Positions 8,376-20,241 are shown, counted from the stretch's first letter. The stretch: DNA of 64,000 nucleotides from Thiohalobacter sp. (GCF_027000115.1 NZ_JALTON010000040.1:62001-126000); one strand, 5' to 3'. Notes: generated by a model not told the origin, from the letters alone. Translations and numbers: made by a program.

Positions 8376-9275
8376 ATGGCGCGGGACGCGCAGCTTGCAC
8401 GACCACTGATCTTCGGCGAGGTTCTGTTCGACTGCTTCGAGGACGGGACCGAGGTGCTGGGCGGCGCGCCCTTCAACGTCGCCTGGCACCTGGCCGGTTT
8501 CGGACTGGACCCGCTGTTCGTCAGCCGCGTCGGCCGCGACCCGCAGGGCGCGGCGGTGCGCCAGCGCATGGCCGACTGGGGCCTGCGCACCGAAGGCCTG
8601 CAGTTGGACGACCGCCATCCCACTGGTCGGGTGGAGATCCGCATGCTGGCCGACGGCGGCCACCGTTTCGAGATCCTCGCCGACCAGGCCTACGACCACA
8701 TCGATCCCGCGCCGGTCACGGCACTGCTGGAGCGCCTCCCCGCAGATCTCCTCTATCACGGCAGTCTGGCCGTGCGTGCGCCGGCTTCGGCGGCGGCGCT
8801 GGCCGCGCTGCGCGCGCGCGGGCTGCCGCGCTTCGTCGACATCAACCTGCGCGCGCCCTGGTGGCAGCCGGAGCCGGTGCGCGAGCTCATGGCCGGCGCG
8901 CGCTGGCTGAAACTCAACGACGAGGAGCTGGATCTGCTGCAGCCCGGCGAGGCCGGGCCCGGAGCGCGTGCGCGTGCGCTGCGCGAAGCCAACGGCCATG
9001 ACTGGCTGATCCTGACCCGCGGTGCCGCTGGCGCGACCCTCTACACCGCCGACGGCGAGTTCTCCGGCACGCCACCCTGGGTCGAGGTGGTGGATACGGT
9101 GGGCGCGGGCGACGCCTTCGCCGCCGTCTGCCTGCTCGGCCTGATCGAGGGCTGGCCGGCGGCGCGCACGCTCGAGCGCGCACTGGCATTCGCCGCCCGC
9201 ATCTGTGGCCAGCGCGGCGCCACCGCGCCCGACCGCGCGCTCTATGCGTCGCTGCGCGAGCGCTGGCAGTCATGA
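8376..9275 (+). CDS. PfkB family sugar kinase, probable fructokinase
   Basis: A 299-residue ribokinase-fold kinase. It has the N-terminal substrate glycines (LGGAPFNVAWHL) and the C-terminal anion hole/catalytic Asp motif DTVGAGDAFAAV. Given its place directly before sucrose-phosphate synthase and sucrose synthase, with a 4-bp ATGA overlap into the former, fructose is the likely substrate, phosphorylating fructose released by sucrose synthase. The RBS AAAGGAGA precedes the ATG. Related PfkB kinases act on ribose, adenosine or other sugars, so specificity rests on context. Confidence 0.88.
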   Translation: MARDAQLARPLIFGEVLFDCFEDGTEVLGGAPFNVAWHLAGFGLDPLFVSRVGRDPQGAAVRQRMADWGLRTEGLQLDDRHPTGRVEIRMLADGGHRFEILADQAYDHIDPAPVTALLERLPADLLYHGSLAVRAPASAAALAALRARGLPRFVDINLRAPWWQPEPVRELMAGARWLKLNDEELDLLQPGEAGPGARARALREANGHDWLILTRGAAGATLYTADGEFSGTPPWVEVVDTVGAGDAFAAVCLLGLIEGWPAARTLERALAFAARICGQRGATAPDRALYASLRERWQS

Positions 9276-11434
9276 GCGGGCAGGAAGGCCGTTACATTAT
9301 TCTGATCAGCGTCCATGGCCTGATCCGCTGCCAGGACCTGGAACTCGGCCGCGATGCCGACACCGGCGGCCAGACCAAGTATGTCGTGGAACTGGCACGG
9401 GCGCTGGCCCGGCATCCGGACGTTTGGCGCGTGGACCTGCTCACCCGGCAGGTGATCGATCCCAAGGTGTCCGACGACTATGCCGAGCGCCTGGAGCCGC
9501 TGGACGACGGCGCCTTCATCGTCCGTCTCCCTGCCGGTCCCCGCCGCTACCTGCGCAAGGAAGTGCTCTGGCCCTATCTGGACAGTTTCACCGATGCCGC
9601 CCTGCAGCACATCCGGCGCATTGGCCGCCTGCCCGACGTGGTGCACAGCCACTACGCCGATGCCGGCTACGTTGCCGCACGCCTTACCGCCCTGCTGGGG
9701 GTGCCCATGGTGCACACCGGCCATTCGCTGGGACGGGTCAAGCAGGCGCGCCTGCGCGAGAAGGGGCTGAGCGATGCCAGCATCGAGTCCCAGTACAACA
9801 TGAGCCAGCGCATCGAGGCCGAGGAGGTGGCGCTGGACAACGCCCAGATGGTGGTGGCCAGCACGCATCAGGAGGTCGAGGCGCAGTACGCCCAGTACGA
9901 CAACTACCAGCCGAAGCGCATGCGGGTGATCCCGCCCGGCACCGATCTGGAACGCTTCCACCCGCCGCGCCGGGGTGAGCCCTGGCCGCCGGTGTTCGAC
10001 GAACTCAAGCGCTTCCTGCGGGCGCCGAAGCAGCCCATGATCCTCGCCCTGTCGCGGCCGGACGAGCGCAAGAACATCCACAGCCTGGTCGAGGCCTTCG
10101 GCCAACGGCCCGGCCTGCGCGAGCGGGCCAACCTGGTCATCGTCGCCGGCAACCGTGACGACATCGCCGAGCTGGAACGCGGGCCGCGCCAGGTGCTCAC
10201 CCAGTTGCTGCTGCAGATCGACCGCCTCGATCTCTATGGCGATGTGGCCCTGCCCAAGCACCATGCGCCGGAGGATGTGCCCGACTTCTATCGCCTGGCC
10301 AAGCGTCTGCGTGGCCTGTTCGTCAATCCCGCGCTGACCGAGCCCTTCGGCCTGACGCTGATCGAGGCCGCTGCCAGCGGCGTGCCCATCCTCGCCACCC
10401 GCGACGGCGGGCCGCGGGACATCCTCCGTCACTGCCGCAACGGCCGGCTGGTGGACCCGCTGGACGTGGCCGCCATCGGCCGGCATCTCGAGGAGATGCT
10501 GTCCGATCGCAGGCAGTGGACGCGCTGGTCGCGCAACGGCGTGCGCGGGGCACGGGCGCACTATTCCTGGTCGGCCCATGTCGAGCGCTACATGAAGGAG
10601 CTGGCACGCATCTGGAAGGCAGAGCGTCCCCGCGAAACGCTGTTTGTTTCTTCCCGCAGCCGAATGCCCACCATTGATCGCCTGCTGGTCAGCGCGCTGG
10701 ACAACACCCTGGTGGGTGACGACGAGGCCACCCGCGAACTGATCGAGCGCCTGCGTGCCGCCGGCGATCATGTCGGCTTCGGCATTGCCACCGGCCGCAC
10801 CCTGGACAGTGCCCGCCGCCTGATTCGCAGACATGGACTGCCCACACCCGATCTCATTATTTCCTCGGTCGGTTCCGAGATCCACTACGGTCACGCCATG
10901 GTCCAGGACGATTCCTGGCAGCGCCACATCGACTTTCGCTGGGAGCGGGAGCGCCTGCGCGAGACCCTGCGCCAGTTCCGCGGCCTGCGCCTGCAACCGA
11001 AGATCGAGCAGCACCGTTTCAAGCTGAGCTATTTCTACGACCCCGACAAGGCACCGTCACTGCGCGAGCTGGTGCGCCACCTGCGCCAGCAGGATCTGCA
11101 CGCCAATGTCAGCCTGTCGCGCAACATGTTCCTGGACCTGCTCCCCATCCGTGCCTCCAAGGGCCTGGCGCTGCGCCACGTCTGCGTGCGCTGGGGGCTG
11201 GAGCCGGAGAAGGTGCTGGTGGCCGGAAGCTGCGGCAACGACGAGGAGGTGCTGCGCGGCAACACCCTGGGGGTGGTGGTGGCCAACCATGGCCCCGAGC
11301 TCGAACGCCTGCGTGGAAAACCGCGCATATTTTTTGCAGGGCATGAGCACGCCCGTGGCATTCTTGACGGCATCGACTACTACGATTTCCTGGGCGACAT
11401 CCGCATCCCGGACGAAACCCTGATGGAGGCCTGA
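9272..11434 (+). CDS. sps: Sucrose-phosphate synthase with an apparently inactive phosphatase-like domain
   Basis: A 720-residue two-domain protein. Residues 1 to about 440 are a GT4 glycosyltransferase ([46 protein letters not shown]) that makes sucrose-6-phosphate from UDP-glucose and fructose-6-phosphate. From about 465 to the end is a HAD domain like sucrose-phosphate phosphatase. In motif I the nucleophilic Asp is Ala475 ([10 protein letters not shown]; Asp477 kept), and in motif IV the first Asp of GDSGND is Ser653 (GSCGND). The phosphatase half is therefore probably catalytically dead, as in several plant and cyanobacterial enzymes. It overlaps the kinase by 4 bp and sucrose synthase by 1 bp. 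A separate phosphatase must lie elsewhere. Confidence 0.92.
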   Translation: MSGQEGRYIILISVHGLIRCQDLELGRDADTGGQTKYVVELARALARHPDVWRVDLLTRQVIDPKVSDDYAERLEPLDDGAFIVRLPAGPRRYLRKEVLWPYLDSFTDAALQHIRRIGRLPDVVHSHYADAGYVAARLTALLGVPMVHTGHSLGRVKQARLREKGLSDASIESQYNMSQRIEAEEVALDNAQMVVASTHQEVEAQYAQYDNYQPKRMRVIPPGTDLERFHPPRRGEPWPPVFDELKRFLRAPKQPMILALSRPDERKNIHSLVEAFGQRPGLRERANLVIVAGNRDDIAELERGPRQVLTQLLLQIDRLDLYGDVALPKHHAPEDVPDFYRLAKRLRGLFVNPALTEPFGLTLIEAAASGVPILATRDGGPRDILRHCRNGRLVDPLDVAAIGRHLEEMLSDRRQWTRWSRNGVRGARAHYSWSAHVERYMKELARIWKAERPRETLFVSSRSRMPTIDRLLVSALDNTLVGDDEATRELIERLRAAGDHVGFGIATGRTLDSARRLIRRHGLPTPDLIISSVGSEIHYGHAMVQDDSWQRHIDFRWERERLRETLRQFRGLRLQPKIEQHRFKLSYFYDPDKAPSLRELVRHLRQQDLHANVSLSRNMFLDLLPIRASKGLALRHVCVRWGLEPEKVLVAGSCGNDEEVLRGNTLGVVVANHGPELERLRGKPRIFFAGHEHARGILDGIDYYDFLGDIRIPDETLMEA

Positions 11435-13836
11435 TGCAAGCGCTGGACGATTTTCTGGTCGAACACCCGGATCAGCTCTACCTGCTGCTCAGGCACTATG
11501 TGAGCCTGGAGCGGCCGTTCCTGCTCCATTCCGATCTGTGGGACGAGTTCCAGCGCTTCTGTGCCGACGCCGGCAATGGCGGGGTGTGCAATTCGGCCCT
11601 GTCCGAAACCATCGCCGTGGCCCAGGAGGCGGTGATCGAGGCCCCCTGGGTGTACATGGCCATCCGGCCGCGCATCGCGCGCTGGGAGTATCTGCGCTTC
11701 AATCTGGACGCCGCCTGCCACGATCGGGTGGAGGTTTCCGAATTTCTGGCCTTCAAGGAACGCCAGGTGTTGCCGCCCGGGGCGCGCGAGGCGTGGGTGC
11801 TGGAGGTCGATCTGGGACCCTTCAACCGGGAGTTCCCGCAGCTGCAGGAATCGCGTTCCATCGGTCGGGGCGTGGAGTTTCTCAACCGCCGCCTGTCCAG
11901 CCAGTTGTTCGACCAGCTCGGCAAGGGCGATCGCCGGTTGCTGGAGTTCCTGCGCGTGCACCAGTGCAACGGCATGCAGCTGATGCTCAACCAACACATC
12001 ACTGATGTCGCCGGGCTGCGGCAGGCACTGCGTCGGGCCGAGGATTATCTGGCCACGCAGCCGCCGGAGGCGGGCTGGCAGCAGGTCGGTCACCGCATGC
12101 AGGCGCTGGGCTTCGAAACCGGCTGGGGGCGCACGGTGGCGCGCATGCGCGACACCCTGCATCTGCTGTCGGACATCCTCGAGGCCCCGGAACCACAGAA
12201 TCTGGAGCGGTTCCTCAGCCGCATTCCGATGATCTTCAATCTTGCCATCCTGTCACCGCACGGTTTCTTCGGTCAGGCCAACGTCCTCGGCCTGCCGGAT
12301 ACGGGCGGGCAGGTGGTCTATATCCTCGACCAGGTGCGAGCGCTGGAAAAGGAGATGCGTCGGCGGCTGAATGAACAGGGGCTGGACATCGAGCCGCAGA
12401 TCATCGTCATCACCCGCCTGATCCCCGAGGCGCGTGGCACCAGCTGCGACCAGCACATTGAGCACATCATGGGCACCCAGAATGCCCGCATCCTGCGTGT
12501 CCCCTTCCGCGAGGCAGGCGGGGAGGTGGTGCCGCACTGGATCTCCCGCTTCGAGATCTGGCCCTATCTGGAGCGCTTTGCCGACGATGCCGAGCGCGAG
12601 CTGCTGGCCGAGCTGGGCGGCCGCCCCGATCTCATCGTCGGCAACTATTCGGACGGCAATCTCGTCGCCACCCTGATGGCGCAACGGTTGCACGTGACCC
12701 AGTGCAACATTGCCCATGCCCTGGAAAAGACCAAGTACCTCTACTCCGACCTGTACTGGAAGGACAACGACCCGGAATATCACTTCAGCGCCCAGTTCAC
12801 GGCCGACCTCATCGCCATGAATGCGGCCGACTTCATCATTACCAGCACCTATCAGGAGATCGCCGGCGATCGCAGCAGCGTCGGGCAGTACGAGTCCTAT
12901 GGCAGCTACACCATGCCGGGACTGTACCGGGTGGTGAACGGCATCGACATCTTCGATCCCAAGTTCAACATCGTCTCGCCCGGCGCCGACCCCGAGGTCT
13001 ACTTCCCCTACACGGAAACGGAGCGCCGCCTGAGCGCACTGCATCCCGAGATCGAGGAGCTGATCCATGGCGCGCCCTGCGACGCGGCCCGCGGCGCGCT
13101 CACCGATCGCGACAAGCCGCTGCTGTTCTCCATGGCGCGTCTGGATCACATCAAGAACATCACCGGCCTGGTCGAATGGTTCGCCAACAGCCCACGCCTG
13201 CGCGAGGCGACAAATCTGCTGGTGATCGCCGGCCATGTCGATGTCGCCCGCTCCGACGACCGCGAGGAGCAGGAACAGATCCGGCGCATGCACGCGCTGA
13301 TGGACGGATACGGCCTGGACGGGGAGATGCGCTGGCTGGGCATACACCTGGACAAGCGGCTGGCCGGCGAGCTGTACCGCTACATCGCCGATCGCCGGGG
13401 TGCCTTCGTGCAGCCGGCCCTGTTCGAGGCCTTCGGCCTGACCGTGATCGAGGCCATGAGTTCGGGACTGCCGACCTTTGCCACCCGCTACGGTGGCCCG
13501 CTGGAGATCATCGAGGACGGTATTTCCGGTTTTCACATCGATCCCAACCATGGCGAGGAGGCGGCCGAGCGCATGGCCGGCTTCTTCGAACGCGCCGCGC
13601 GCGAACCCGACTACTGGGAGCAGATCTCGCGCGGCGCGCTGGAGCGGGTACAGGCGCGCTATACCTGGAAGCTCTATGCCGAGCGCATGATGACCCTGTC
13701 GCGCATCTACGGTTTCTGGAAATATGTCACCAACCTGGAACGCGACGAGACCCGACGCTATCTGGAGATGTTCTACGGCCTGCAGTTCCGGCCGCTGGCG
13801 CGCGCCATGCTGCCCGACGCGCCGGAGCCATCATGA
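11434..13836 (+). CDS. sus: Sucrose synthase
   Basis: An 800-residue protein matching full-length sucrose synthase, which reversibly converts sucrose and a nucleoside diphosphate to NDP-glucose and fructose. The N-terminal regulatory region ([21 protein letters not shown] and following) precedes the GT-B catalytic core. Visible core motifs are [58 protein letters not shown] and the E-x7-E signature [15 protein letters not shown]. It starts in a TGATG-type overlap with sucrose-phosphate synthase. With that enzyme and the kinase it gives a complete route to make, store and reuse sucrose apart from the phosphatase step. Sucrose is a common osmolyte in halotolerant methylotrophs, nitrifiers and sulfur oxidisers. 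Confidence 0.96.
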   Translation: MQALDDFLVEHPDQLYLLLRHYVSLERPFLLHSDLWDEFQRFCADAGNGGVCNSALSETIAVAQEAVIEAPWVYMAIRPRIARWEYLRFNLDAACHDRVEVSEFLAFKERQVLPPGAREAWVLEVDLGPFNREFPQLQESRSIGRGVEFLNRRLSSQLFDQLGKGDRRLLEFLRVHQCNGMQLMLNQHITDVAGLRQALRRAEDYLATQPPEAGWQQVGHRMQALGFETGWGRTVARMRDTLHLLSDILEAPEPQNLERFLSRIPMIFNLAILSPHGFFGQANVLGLPDTGGQVVYILDQVRALEKEMRRRLNEQGLDIEPQIIVITRLIPEARGTSCDQHIEHIMGTQNARILRVPFREAGGEVVPHWISRFEIWPYLERFADDAERELLAELGGRPDLIVGNYSDGNLVATLMAQRLHVTQCNIAHALEKTKYLYSDLYWKDNDPEYHFSAQFTADLIAMNAADFIITSTYQEIAGDRSSVGQYESYGSYTMPGLYRVVNGIDIFDPKFNIVSPGADPEVYFPYTETERRLSALHPEIEELIHGAPCDAARGALTDRDKPLLFSMARLDHIKNITGLVEWFANSPRLREATNLLVIAGHVDVARSDDREEQEQIRRMHALMDGYGLDGEMRWLGIHLDKRLAGELYRYIADRRGAFVQPALFEAFGLTVIEAMSSGLPTFATRYGGPLEIIEDGISGFHIDPNHGEEAAERMAGFFERAAREPDYWEQISRGALERVQARYTWKLYAERMMTLSRIYGFWKYVTNLERDETRRYLEMFYGLQFRPLARAMLPDAPEPS

Positions 13837-13857
13837 GTCCTCCGCGGCCGGACGAGG

Positions 13858-14715
13858 ATGGGTGAAGCCGTGCAGCCTGCCTACTATGGTATCCGCCGCT
13901 TCTGCCCCTACCAGGGCGTGATCCAGGTGGTCGACGTGGGCGCGGCGCGGGCCTATTCGGTGGACGGTCGCCACTGGCAGGTGCGCATCCAGTCCGGGGC
14001 CGGGCGTTCCCGCTGGGCACCGGGGCGGGTGGACGAGCAGGCGGCGGTCGAGTGTCATGCGGAGGGGGCCGATGCCCTGATGCAGGCCCTGAATCATCGT
14101 CCCGGGATCCCGTTCCCTCTGGCCGATCGCTTCGAGCTCTGGCTGCTGCGCCGGGAAACGCGACTGCCGCTGGCCCTCGTCAAGACCCGCCTGCGGCTGG
14201 AGGACGCCGGCGAGGTGACCGATCCCGCGTGGCAGCCCTTCCTGATGTCACGCAGCGGTTTCCGCTGTCAGGCCCTGGAGGCGAGCCGTCCCGGGGCGCG
14301 CGTGCGCGCGCAGGACGTGCTGGAGCGACAGGTCAACCTCGCCGCCCGGCCGCTGCCGGTGCTGCAGTGGTTCGAGCGCCTGCCCGATGGCGGCGGCATC
14401 GGTCATGGCGGACTGCGCGTGGACGGAACCCTCGCCGGCCGTCACCTGCCTGCCGAGGCCTTCCCGGAATTGCTGGTGGATCAGGCCTGGGCGGACCCGC
14501 TGGAGCGCGCCCTGGTCGAGGACTATCACGCCTGGAACGCGCCGCTGCTGCTGGCGCACCAGAACCTTTCGCCGGCCACCCGTGGCTGGCTGGAGGTACA
14601 GGCACGCCGGCGTCCGGACGTGCTGCTGAGCCACTACCCCATGTACCCGGAAGTCCTGGACGAGTCCGCCATGCAGGTGGCGCTGGTCTCGGGCAAGCTG
14701 ATGCAGAGCCAGTGA
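13858..14715 (+). CDS. Hypothetical protein coupled to the sucrose genes
   Basis: A 285-residue soluble protein of unknown function that I could not place in a family. It begins 21 bp after sucrose synthase and overlaps the next gene by 1 bp, so it belongs to the same transcript. The sequence is rich in Arg, Leu, Trp and Pro and has no signal peptide, membrane helix or recognised nucleotide-binding loop. Notable segments are YYGIRRFCPYQGVIQVVDVG, DRFELWLLRRETRLPLALV and SHYPMYPEVLDESAMQVAL. The ATG at 13858 is the first in frame; a GTG at 13870 is possible. Coding bias matches its neighbours. Confidence 0.8.
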   Translation: MGEAVQPAYYGIRRFCPYQGVIQVVDVGAARAYSVDGRHWQVRIQSGAGRSRWAPGRVDEQAAVECHAEGADALMQALNHRPGIPFPLADRFELWLLRRETRLPLALVKTRLRLEDAGEVTDPAWQPFLMSRSGFRCQALEASRPGARVRAQDVLERQVNLAARPLPVLQWFERLPDGGGIGHGGLRVDGTLAGRHLPAEAFPELLVDQAWADPLERALVEDYHAWNAPLLLAHQNLSPATRGWLEVQARRRPDVLLSHYPMYPEVLDESAMQVALVSGKLMQSQ

Positions 14716-15068
14716 TGCAGGCAGCGGTGGCAGCCCTGGAGGCGCAACTCGCGGTACAGGGCAGGGAATTCCTGATCGACGACTGGCCCGGCCCCGGCGA
14801 GGCGCGCATCCGTTTCCTCGGCCGGTTCCAGGGCCAGCCGGTGGTGTGGAAGGCCAGGCTGTGCGCGCTGGCAGCGGATGATGCCGGCCCACAGTACCTC
14901 GACATCGGCCCGGCCGAGGCTGACGGTGTGCCGCTGGAGATCGGGCTCGCGATTCCTGTCATCGACGAGGCCGCGATGCGCAAGACCGTGATCATGGTGC
15001 GCAACTACCGTCGCCTGCGTCCCGGCCGCCACGAATTCGCCGGGCCGCGCAAGCCGCCATCCTGCTAA
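14715..15068 (+). CDS. Small hypothetical protein
   Basis: A 117-residue protein whose ATG overlaps the stop of the preceding gene (TGATG), a strong sign of translational coupling and of a functional link to that unknown protein. It has no signal peptide or membrane segment and only one Cys besides its C-terminal residue. The middle region (FLGRFQGQPVVWKARLCAL, YLDIGP, VPLEIGLAIPVIDEAAMRKTVIMVRNYRRL) looks like a compact beta-rich domain. No family recognised. A longer in-frame extension inside the upstream gene is rejected because that gene occupies the other frame. Confidence 0.75.
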   Translation: MQAAVAALEAQLAVQGREFLIDDWPGPGEARIRFLGRFQGQPVVWKARLCALAADDAGPQYLDIGPAEADGVPLEIGLAIPVIDEAAMRKTVIMVRNYRRLRPGRHEFAGPRKPPSC

Positions 15069-15105
15069 GATTGGAAGCGACACCTCTCGGCAACGGAGCC
15101 TGCCC

Positions 15106-16596
15106 ATGTCACAGCTGATCAGTCTTTCCCGTGCCGCGCGCCTCGTCGGCGTGCGCCGGGCGACGCTGCAGAAGCAGATTCGCGAAGGCAAGCTGCAGAC
15201 CTTCGAGGGCGAACTGGATCTGAGCGAGCTGCTGCGGCTCTACCCGCAGACCGATCTCGACCGTGGCGGCATGATCGAGCGTGCCGACCGCATCATCGAG
15301 CAGGCACGGGGCAAGGCCTCCTTCAATCGTCGTGCCGGCCTGCCGGACGCCGAGGTTTTGGCCGCGCGGCTCACCGAGCTCAGTCACGAGCTGGCCACCG
15401 CGCGGGCGCGGCTCAACCGCTACGGCAAGCTGGTCGGGCAGTTGCGGGAGCGTCTGGAGAACCTGGCCGAGTCCGAGGAGGATCCCGCCCTGCGCGAGTT
15501 GCTGCGCTGGCTGGTCGAGCAGGAACGGGAGGCCGCGCAGGCCGTCAGCGCCCACGAGGAACTGGTCGCCAGCGATACCTTCATGCGCCTCATCGCCGCG
15601 CGCATCGTGCTGCATCCCTCCGGCCACGACTTCTTCGTGGAGGGCAGCGATACCCTGCTGGAGTCGGCGCTGCGTGCCGGGCTCAATCCCCACTACGGTT
15701 GTACCGACGGCAGTTGCGGCCGCTGCAAGGCGCGTGTGGTGCAGGGCGAGGTCAAGCGGGTGCGCGATTTTCCGGAGTGCCTGAGTGACGAGGATGTTAC
15801 CGAGGGCTACTTTACCCTGTGCAGCCACACCGCGGTCACCGACGCCGTGCTGCAGGCCGAGGAGGTGCGCCGCCCGGAGCAGGTGCCGCAGCAGCGGCTG
15901 ACGGCGGCAGTGCGCCGGGTCGAGGCGCTGGAGGAGGACATGCGCGGCCTCTATCTCACCCCGGTGACGCCGGCGCGGCTGCAGTTTCTGGCCGGCCAGT
16001 CGGTGGTGCTGGACATCGCTGGCGAAACCGCCAGCTTTCCGGTCGCCAGCTGTCCCTGTGACGCCACCCAGATCGAGATCCATGTGCCGCGTGGCGACGA
16101 TACCGTTTCGCAGCGCGTGTTTCGCGGCCTGGATGTGGGCGACGAGGTCGGGCTGGCGGGTCCGCACGGCAGTTTCGTGCTCAACACGGACTCCCACCAT
16201 TCGCTGATCTTCATCGCCTGGCACCGCAACTTCGCGGCGCTCAAGAGCCTGGTCGAGCAGGCGGTCGCCCTGGACGCGTCCGAGGAGATCTGGCTCTACT
16301 GGCTGGTGCCCGGTACCGCCAAACCCTACCAGCACAACCTGTGCCGGGCCTGGGAGGATGCGCTGGACAATGTGCGCTATCGGCGTATCCCCACCGACGA
16401 GATCGCCTTTACCCGTCCGGATTCCGAGGACGGCCGCCATGCCCTGATCGATGCCCTGGCGCGGATGGCCGAGGAACATTACCGGGTGCGCACGCACGAC
16501 TTCTATATTGATGCCCCGCATGGCATCGCGCGCCACGTCAAGCGCTACCTGATCGCGCGCGGCGTGCCCGAGGCCCAGATCCGCACCCGCGAATGA
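15106..16596 (+). CDS. Helix-turn-helix / coiled-coil / [2Fe-2S] ferredoxin / flavin reductase fusion
   Basis: A 496-residue fusion. Residues 5-45 resemble an excisionase/MerR-type helix-turn-helix (SLSRAARLVGVRRATLQKQI then REGKLQTFEG). Residues 55-160 are charged and helical, probably a coiled coil. Residues 165-245 form a plant-type [2Fe-2S] ferredoxin with Cys199, Cys204, Cys207 and Cys239 (YGCTDGSCGRCKA, FTLCSH). The remainder is a ferredoxin-NADP-reductase-like FAD/NAD(P)H module as in oxygenase reductases. No oxygenase is nearby. It follows the coupled unknown genes by 37 bp. It may pass electrons to a partner, or sense redox state and bind DNA; the sequence cannot decide. Confidence 0.85.
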   Translation: MSQLISLSRAARLVGVRRATLQKQIREGKLQTFEGELDLSELLRLYPQTDLDRGGMIERADRIIEQARGKASFNRRAGLPDAEVLAARLTELSHELATARARLNRYGKLVGQLRERLENLAESEEDPALRELLRWLVEQEREAAQAVSAHEELVASDTFMRLIAARIVLHPSGHDFFVEGSDTLLESALRAGLNPHYGCTDGSCGRCKARVVQGEVKRVRDFPECLSDEDVTEGYFTLCSHTAVTDAVLQAEEVRRPEQVPQQRLTAAVRRVEALEEDMRGLYLTPVTPARLQFLAGQSVVLDIAGETASFPVASCPCDATQIEIHVPRGDDTVSQRVFRGLDVGDEVGLAGPHGSFVLNTDSHHSLIFIAWHRNFAALKSLVEQAVALDASEEIWLYWLVPGTAKPYQHNLCRAWEDALDNVRYRRIPTDEIAFTRPDSEDGRHALIDALARMAEEHYRVRTHDFYIDAPHGIARHVKRYLIARGVPEAQIRTRE

Positions 16597-16638
16597 GGCG
16601 GCAGCCTGGAGCGTCACGCCGCCGATCGGGTATACTGG

Positions 16639-16654
16639 CTGTATATCCATACAG
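16639..16654 (+). promoter_or_regulatory. LexA (SOS) box of uvrD
   Basis: CTGTATATCCATACAG matches the gammaproteobacterial LexA consensus CTGT-N8-ACAG perfectly in both arms. It ends 9 bp before the uvrD start codon and follows a TATACT hexamer at 16631-16636. It predicts SOS induction of uvrD, as in E. coli. Confidence 0.85.
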
Positions 16655-16663
16655 CCCTGTTCC

Positions 16664-18838
<2,175 letters not shown>

Positions 18839-18905
18839 ACTCGCGCTGGCGTGTTATCGCGCGACCAGGGGCGCTACACGTAAGTCATGGCGACGGCTGG
18901 CCTCG

Positions 18906-20042
18906 TCACCCCCAACGAGCCAACAGATTGTGATCGTTCTCCCCGGTTGCGGCCATTTGTTCGAGGCATTCCAGGACCTCCATGCTGGCCTCTTCCATGG
19001 CGCGGAGGGCTTCAAGGGCGCCACGGATGTCGCCGTCGTTGTAACGCTTCAGGGCCTCGACGCCATTGTGATGAACCGCCTCGTGGGGCGCTTCCATCTC
19101 GCGGTAGCCGGCGAGCTGCGAGAAGCACTCACGTCCCTCGCCCTCGTAGTACCACTTGCCCAGACGGCACTGATGATGGGAGGCGAACTCCTCCACCGGC
19201 TTGCTGGAGATGCCCATGAGTATCTGATAGATCTCGAACTTGTAGCGCAGGTGGTCGGTCTTGGCCAGTTCCACGAAGCTGCGCAATGCACCGGCGGAAA
19301 TGGCGCCTTCCATGCGCCTGGACAGAGAGAGGCTGGTGTTCATGGCGTTGCCGGCCTCTGTGCCGATCTGCCCCAGTTCCTCGCTGTCTCGCGCCATCTG
19401 TTCCATCTGTTCCCGAGCCTTGCCGGTTTCCTCCTGGATGCGGGCGACCTCCTCGGCGATTTCCTTGGTGGCGGTACCGGTACGTCGTGACAGGTTGCGG
19501 ACCTCGTCGGCGACCACGGCAAAACCGCGACCGTGCTCGCCGGCGCGCGCTGCCTCGATGGCCGCGTTCAGGGCCAGCAGATTGGTCTGGTCGGAGATCT
19601 CGTTGATCAGGGAAACGATATTGCCGATGGCGGCAGCGCGGGCATTCAGACTTTCCACCATCTGTGCGGCATCATTGGTGGTGTCTATGACCTTGCCGAG
19701 GCTCGAAGTCATGCGCTGGGTGCTCTCGCGCGCCTTCACAGAGGCATTGGCGGCCTCGATGGCCGTGCCCTTTTCGTCCCTGAGCGATCCGGCCATGCTC
19801 GCCAGCGTCGACTGCAGGGCGACGATCGATTCGCCGAAATGGCGGAAGTTGCGGAACAGGCCGTCTGCCAGTTCGTGCCGGCTCGCACGTTGTGCCAGTT
19901 CGGCTTCCAGGTCGGAACAGGTCTGCTCCAGACGCGCCATTTCTTGGCGAGCGGCCTCGAGTTCCTGTCTCAGCCGCTCGTTTTCCTTGCGTGATTCTTC
20001 GAGTTGTTCGCGGCAACCGCCAAAAAGACCGGGAAATGCCAT
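18906..20042 (-). CDS. Soluble methyl-accepting chemotaxis protein with C-terminal zinc-binding (CZB) domain
   Basis: A 378-residue chemoreceptor without membrane segments, so it acts in the cytoplasm. Residues 10-50 form a coiled coil. The signalling hairpin carries the conserved tip [20 protein letters not shown] and [20 protein letters not shown], which binds CheA/CheW. The C-terminus holds a CZB domain ([15 protein letters not shown], then [12 protein letters not shown]), a zinc site reported to respond to zinc or hypochlorous acid in related receptors. The start at 20042 ([10 protein letters not shown]) follows ACGGAGA. The frame is open to 20345 but the extension is not protein-like. 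A possible FliA promoter lies upstream. No other chemotaxis gene is in the window. Confidence 0.92.
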   Translation of the reverse strand: MAFPGLFGGCREQLEESRKENERLRQELEAARQEMARLEQTCSDLEAELAQRASRHELADGLFRNFRHFGESIVALQSTLASMAGSLRDEKGTAIEAANASVKARESTQRMTSSLGKVIDTTNDAAQMVESLNARAAAIGNIVSLINEISDQTNLLALNAAIEAARAGEHGRGFAVVADEVRNLSRRTGTATKEIAEEVARIQEETGKAREQMEQMARDSEELGQIGTEAGNAMNTSLSLSRRMEGAISAGALRSFVELAKTDHLRYKFEIYQILMGISSKPVEEFASHHQCRLGKWYYEGEGRECFSQLAGYREMEAPHEAVHHNGVEALKRYNDGDIRGALEALRAMEEASMEVLECLEQMAATGENDHNLLARWG

Positions 20043-20079
20043 GGTTTTCTCCGTAACAGGGTGCTGGGTTACAGCCGGG

Positions 20080-20107
20080 ATAACGGCGGGATACCGGAAT
20101 ATCTTTA
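20080..20107 (-). promoter_or_regulatory. Candidate FliA (sigma-28) promoter for the chemoreceptor
   Basis: Reading toward the chemoreceptor, TAAAGATA is followed 12 bp later by GCCGTTAT. The consensus is TAAAGTTT-N11-GCCGATAA, so both boxes match 6 of 8 positions, with a spacer one base long. Motility-linked chemoreceptors are commonly FliA-dependent. Confidence 0.4.
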
Positions 20108-20217
20108 AGCCACTATTGGGCCAAGACGGGAACCGGCGGCGGGTAAGCCGTGAGGCCACAGGGCAATGAAGCGGCTTCCGGTCCCGTCTGACGGCGCCCG
20201 CTTCCCGACACAATAAG

Positions 20218-20230
20218 GCAATATGCGGGC
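20218..20230 (+). repeat. Intergenic 13-mer GCAATATGCGGGC, copy 2
   Basis: Exact copy of the repeat at 3881-3893, again followed by N-AGG. It lies 11 bp beyond the stop codon of the minus-strand PAS-GGDEF-EAL gene and upstream of the chemoreceptor. Confidence 0.6.
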
Positions 20231-20241
20231 CAGGAACTGTC

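Noticed and set aside
6897-8999. 700-codon minus-strand frame across the KamA-like and kinase genes
   Set aside because: The plus-strand genes there have clear catalytic motifs; this frame has low-complexity His/Gln/Arg-rich sequence and no ribosome site.
9242-14097. Long minus-strand frames opposite the sucrose genes
   Set aside because: Antisense shadows of sucrose-phosphate synthase and sucrose synthase, without any family pattern.
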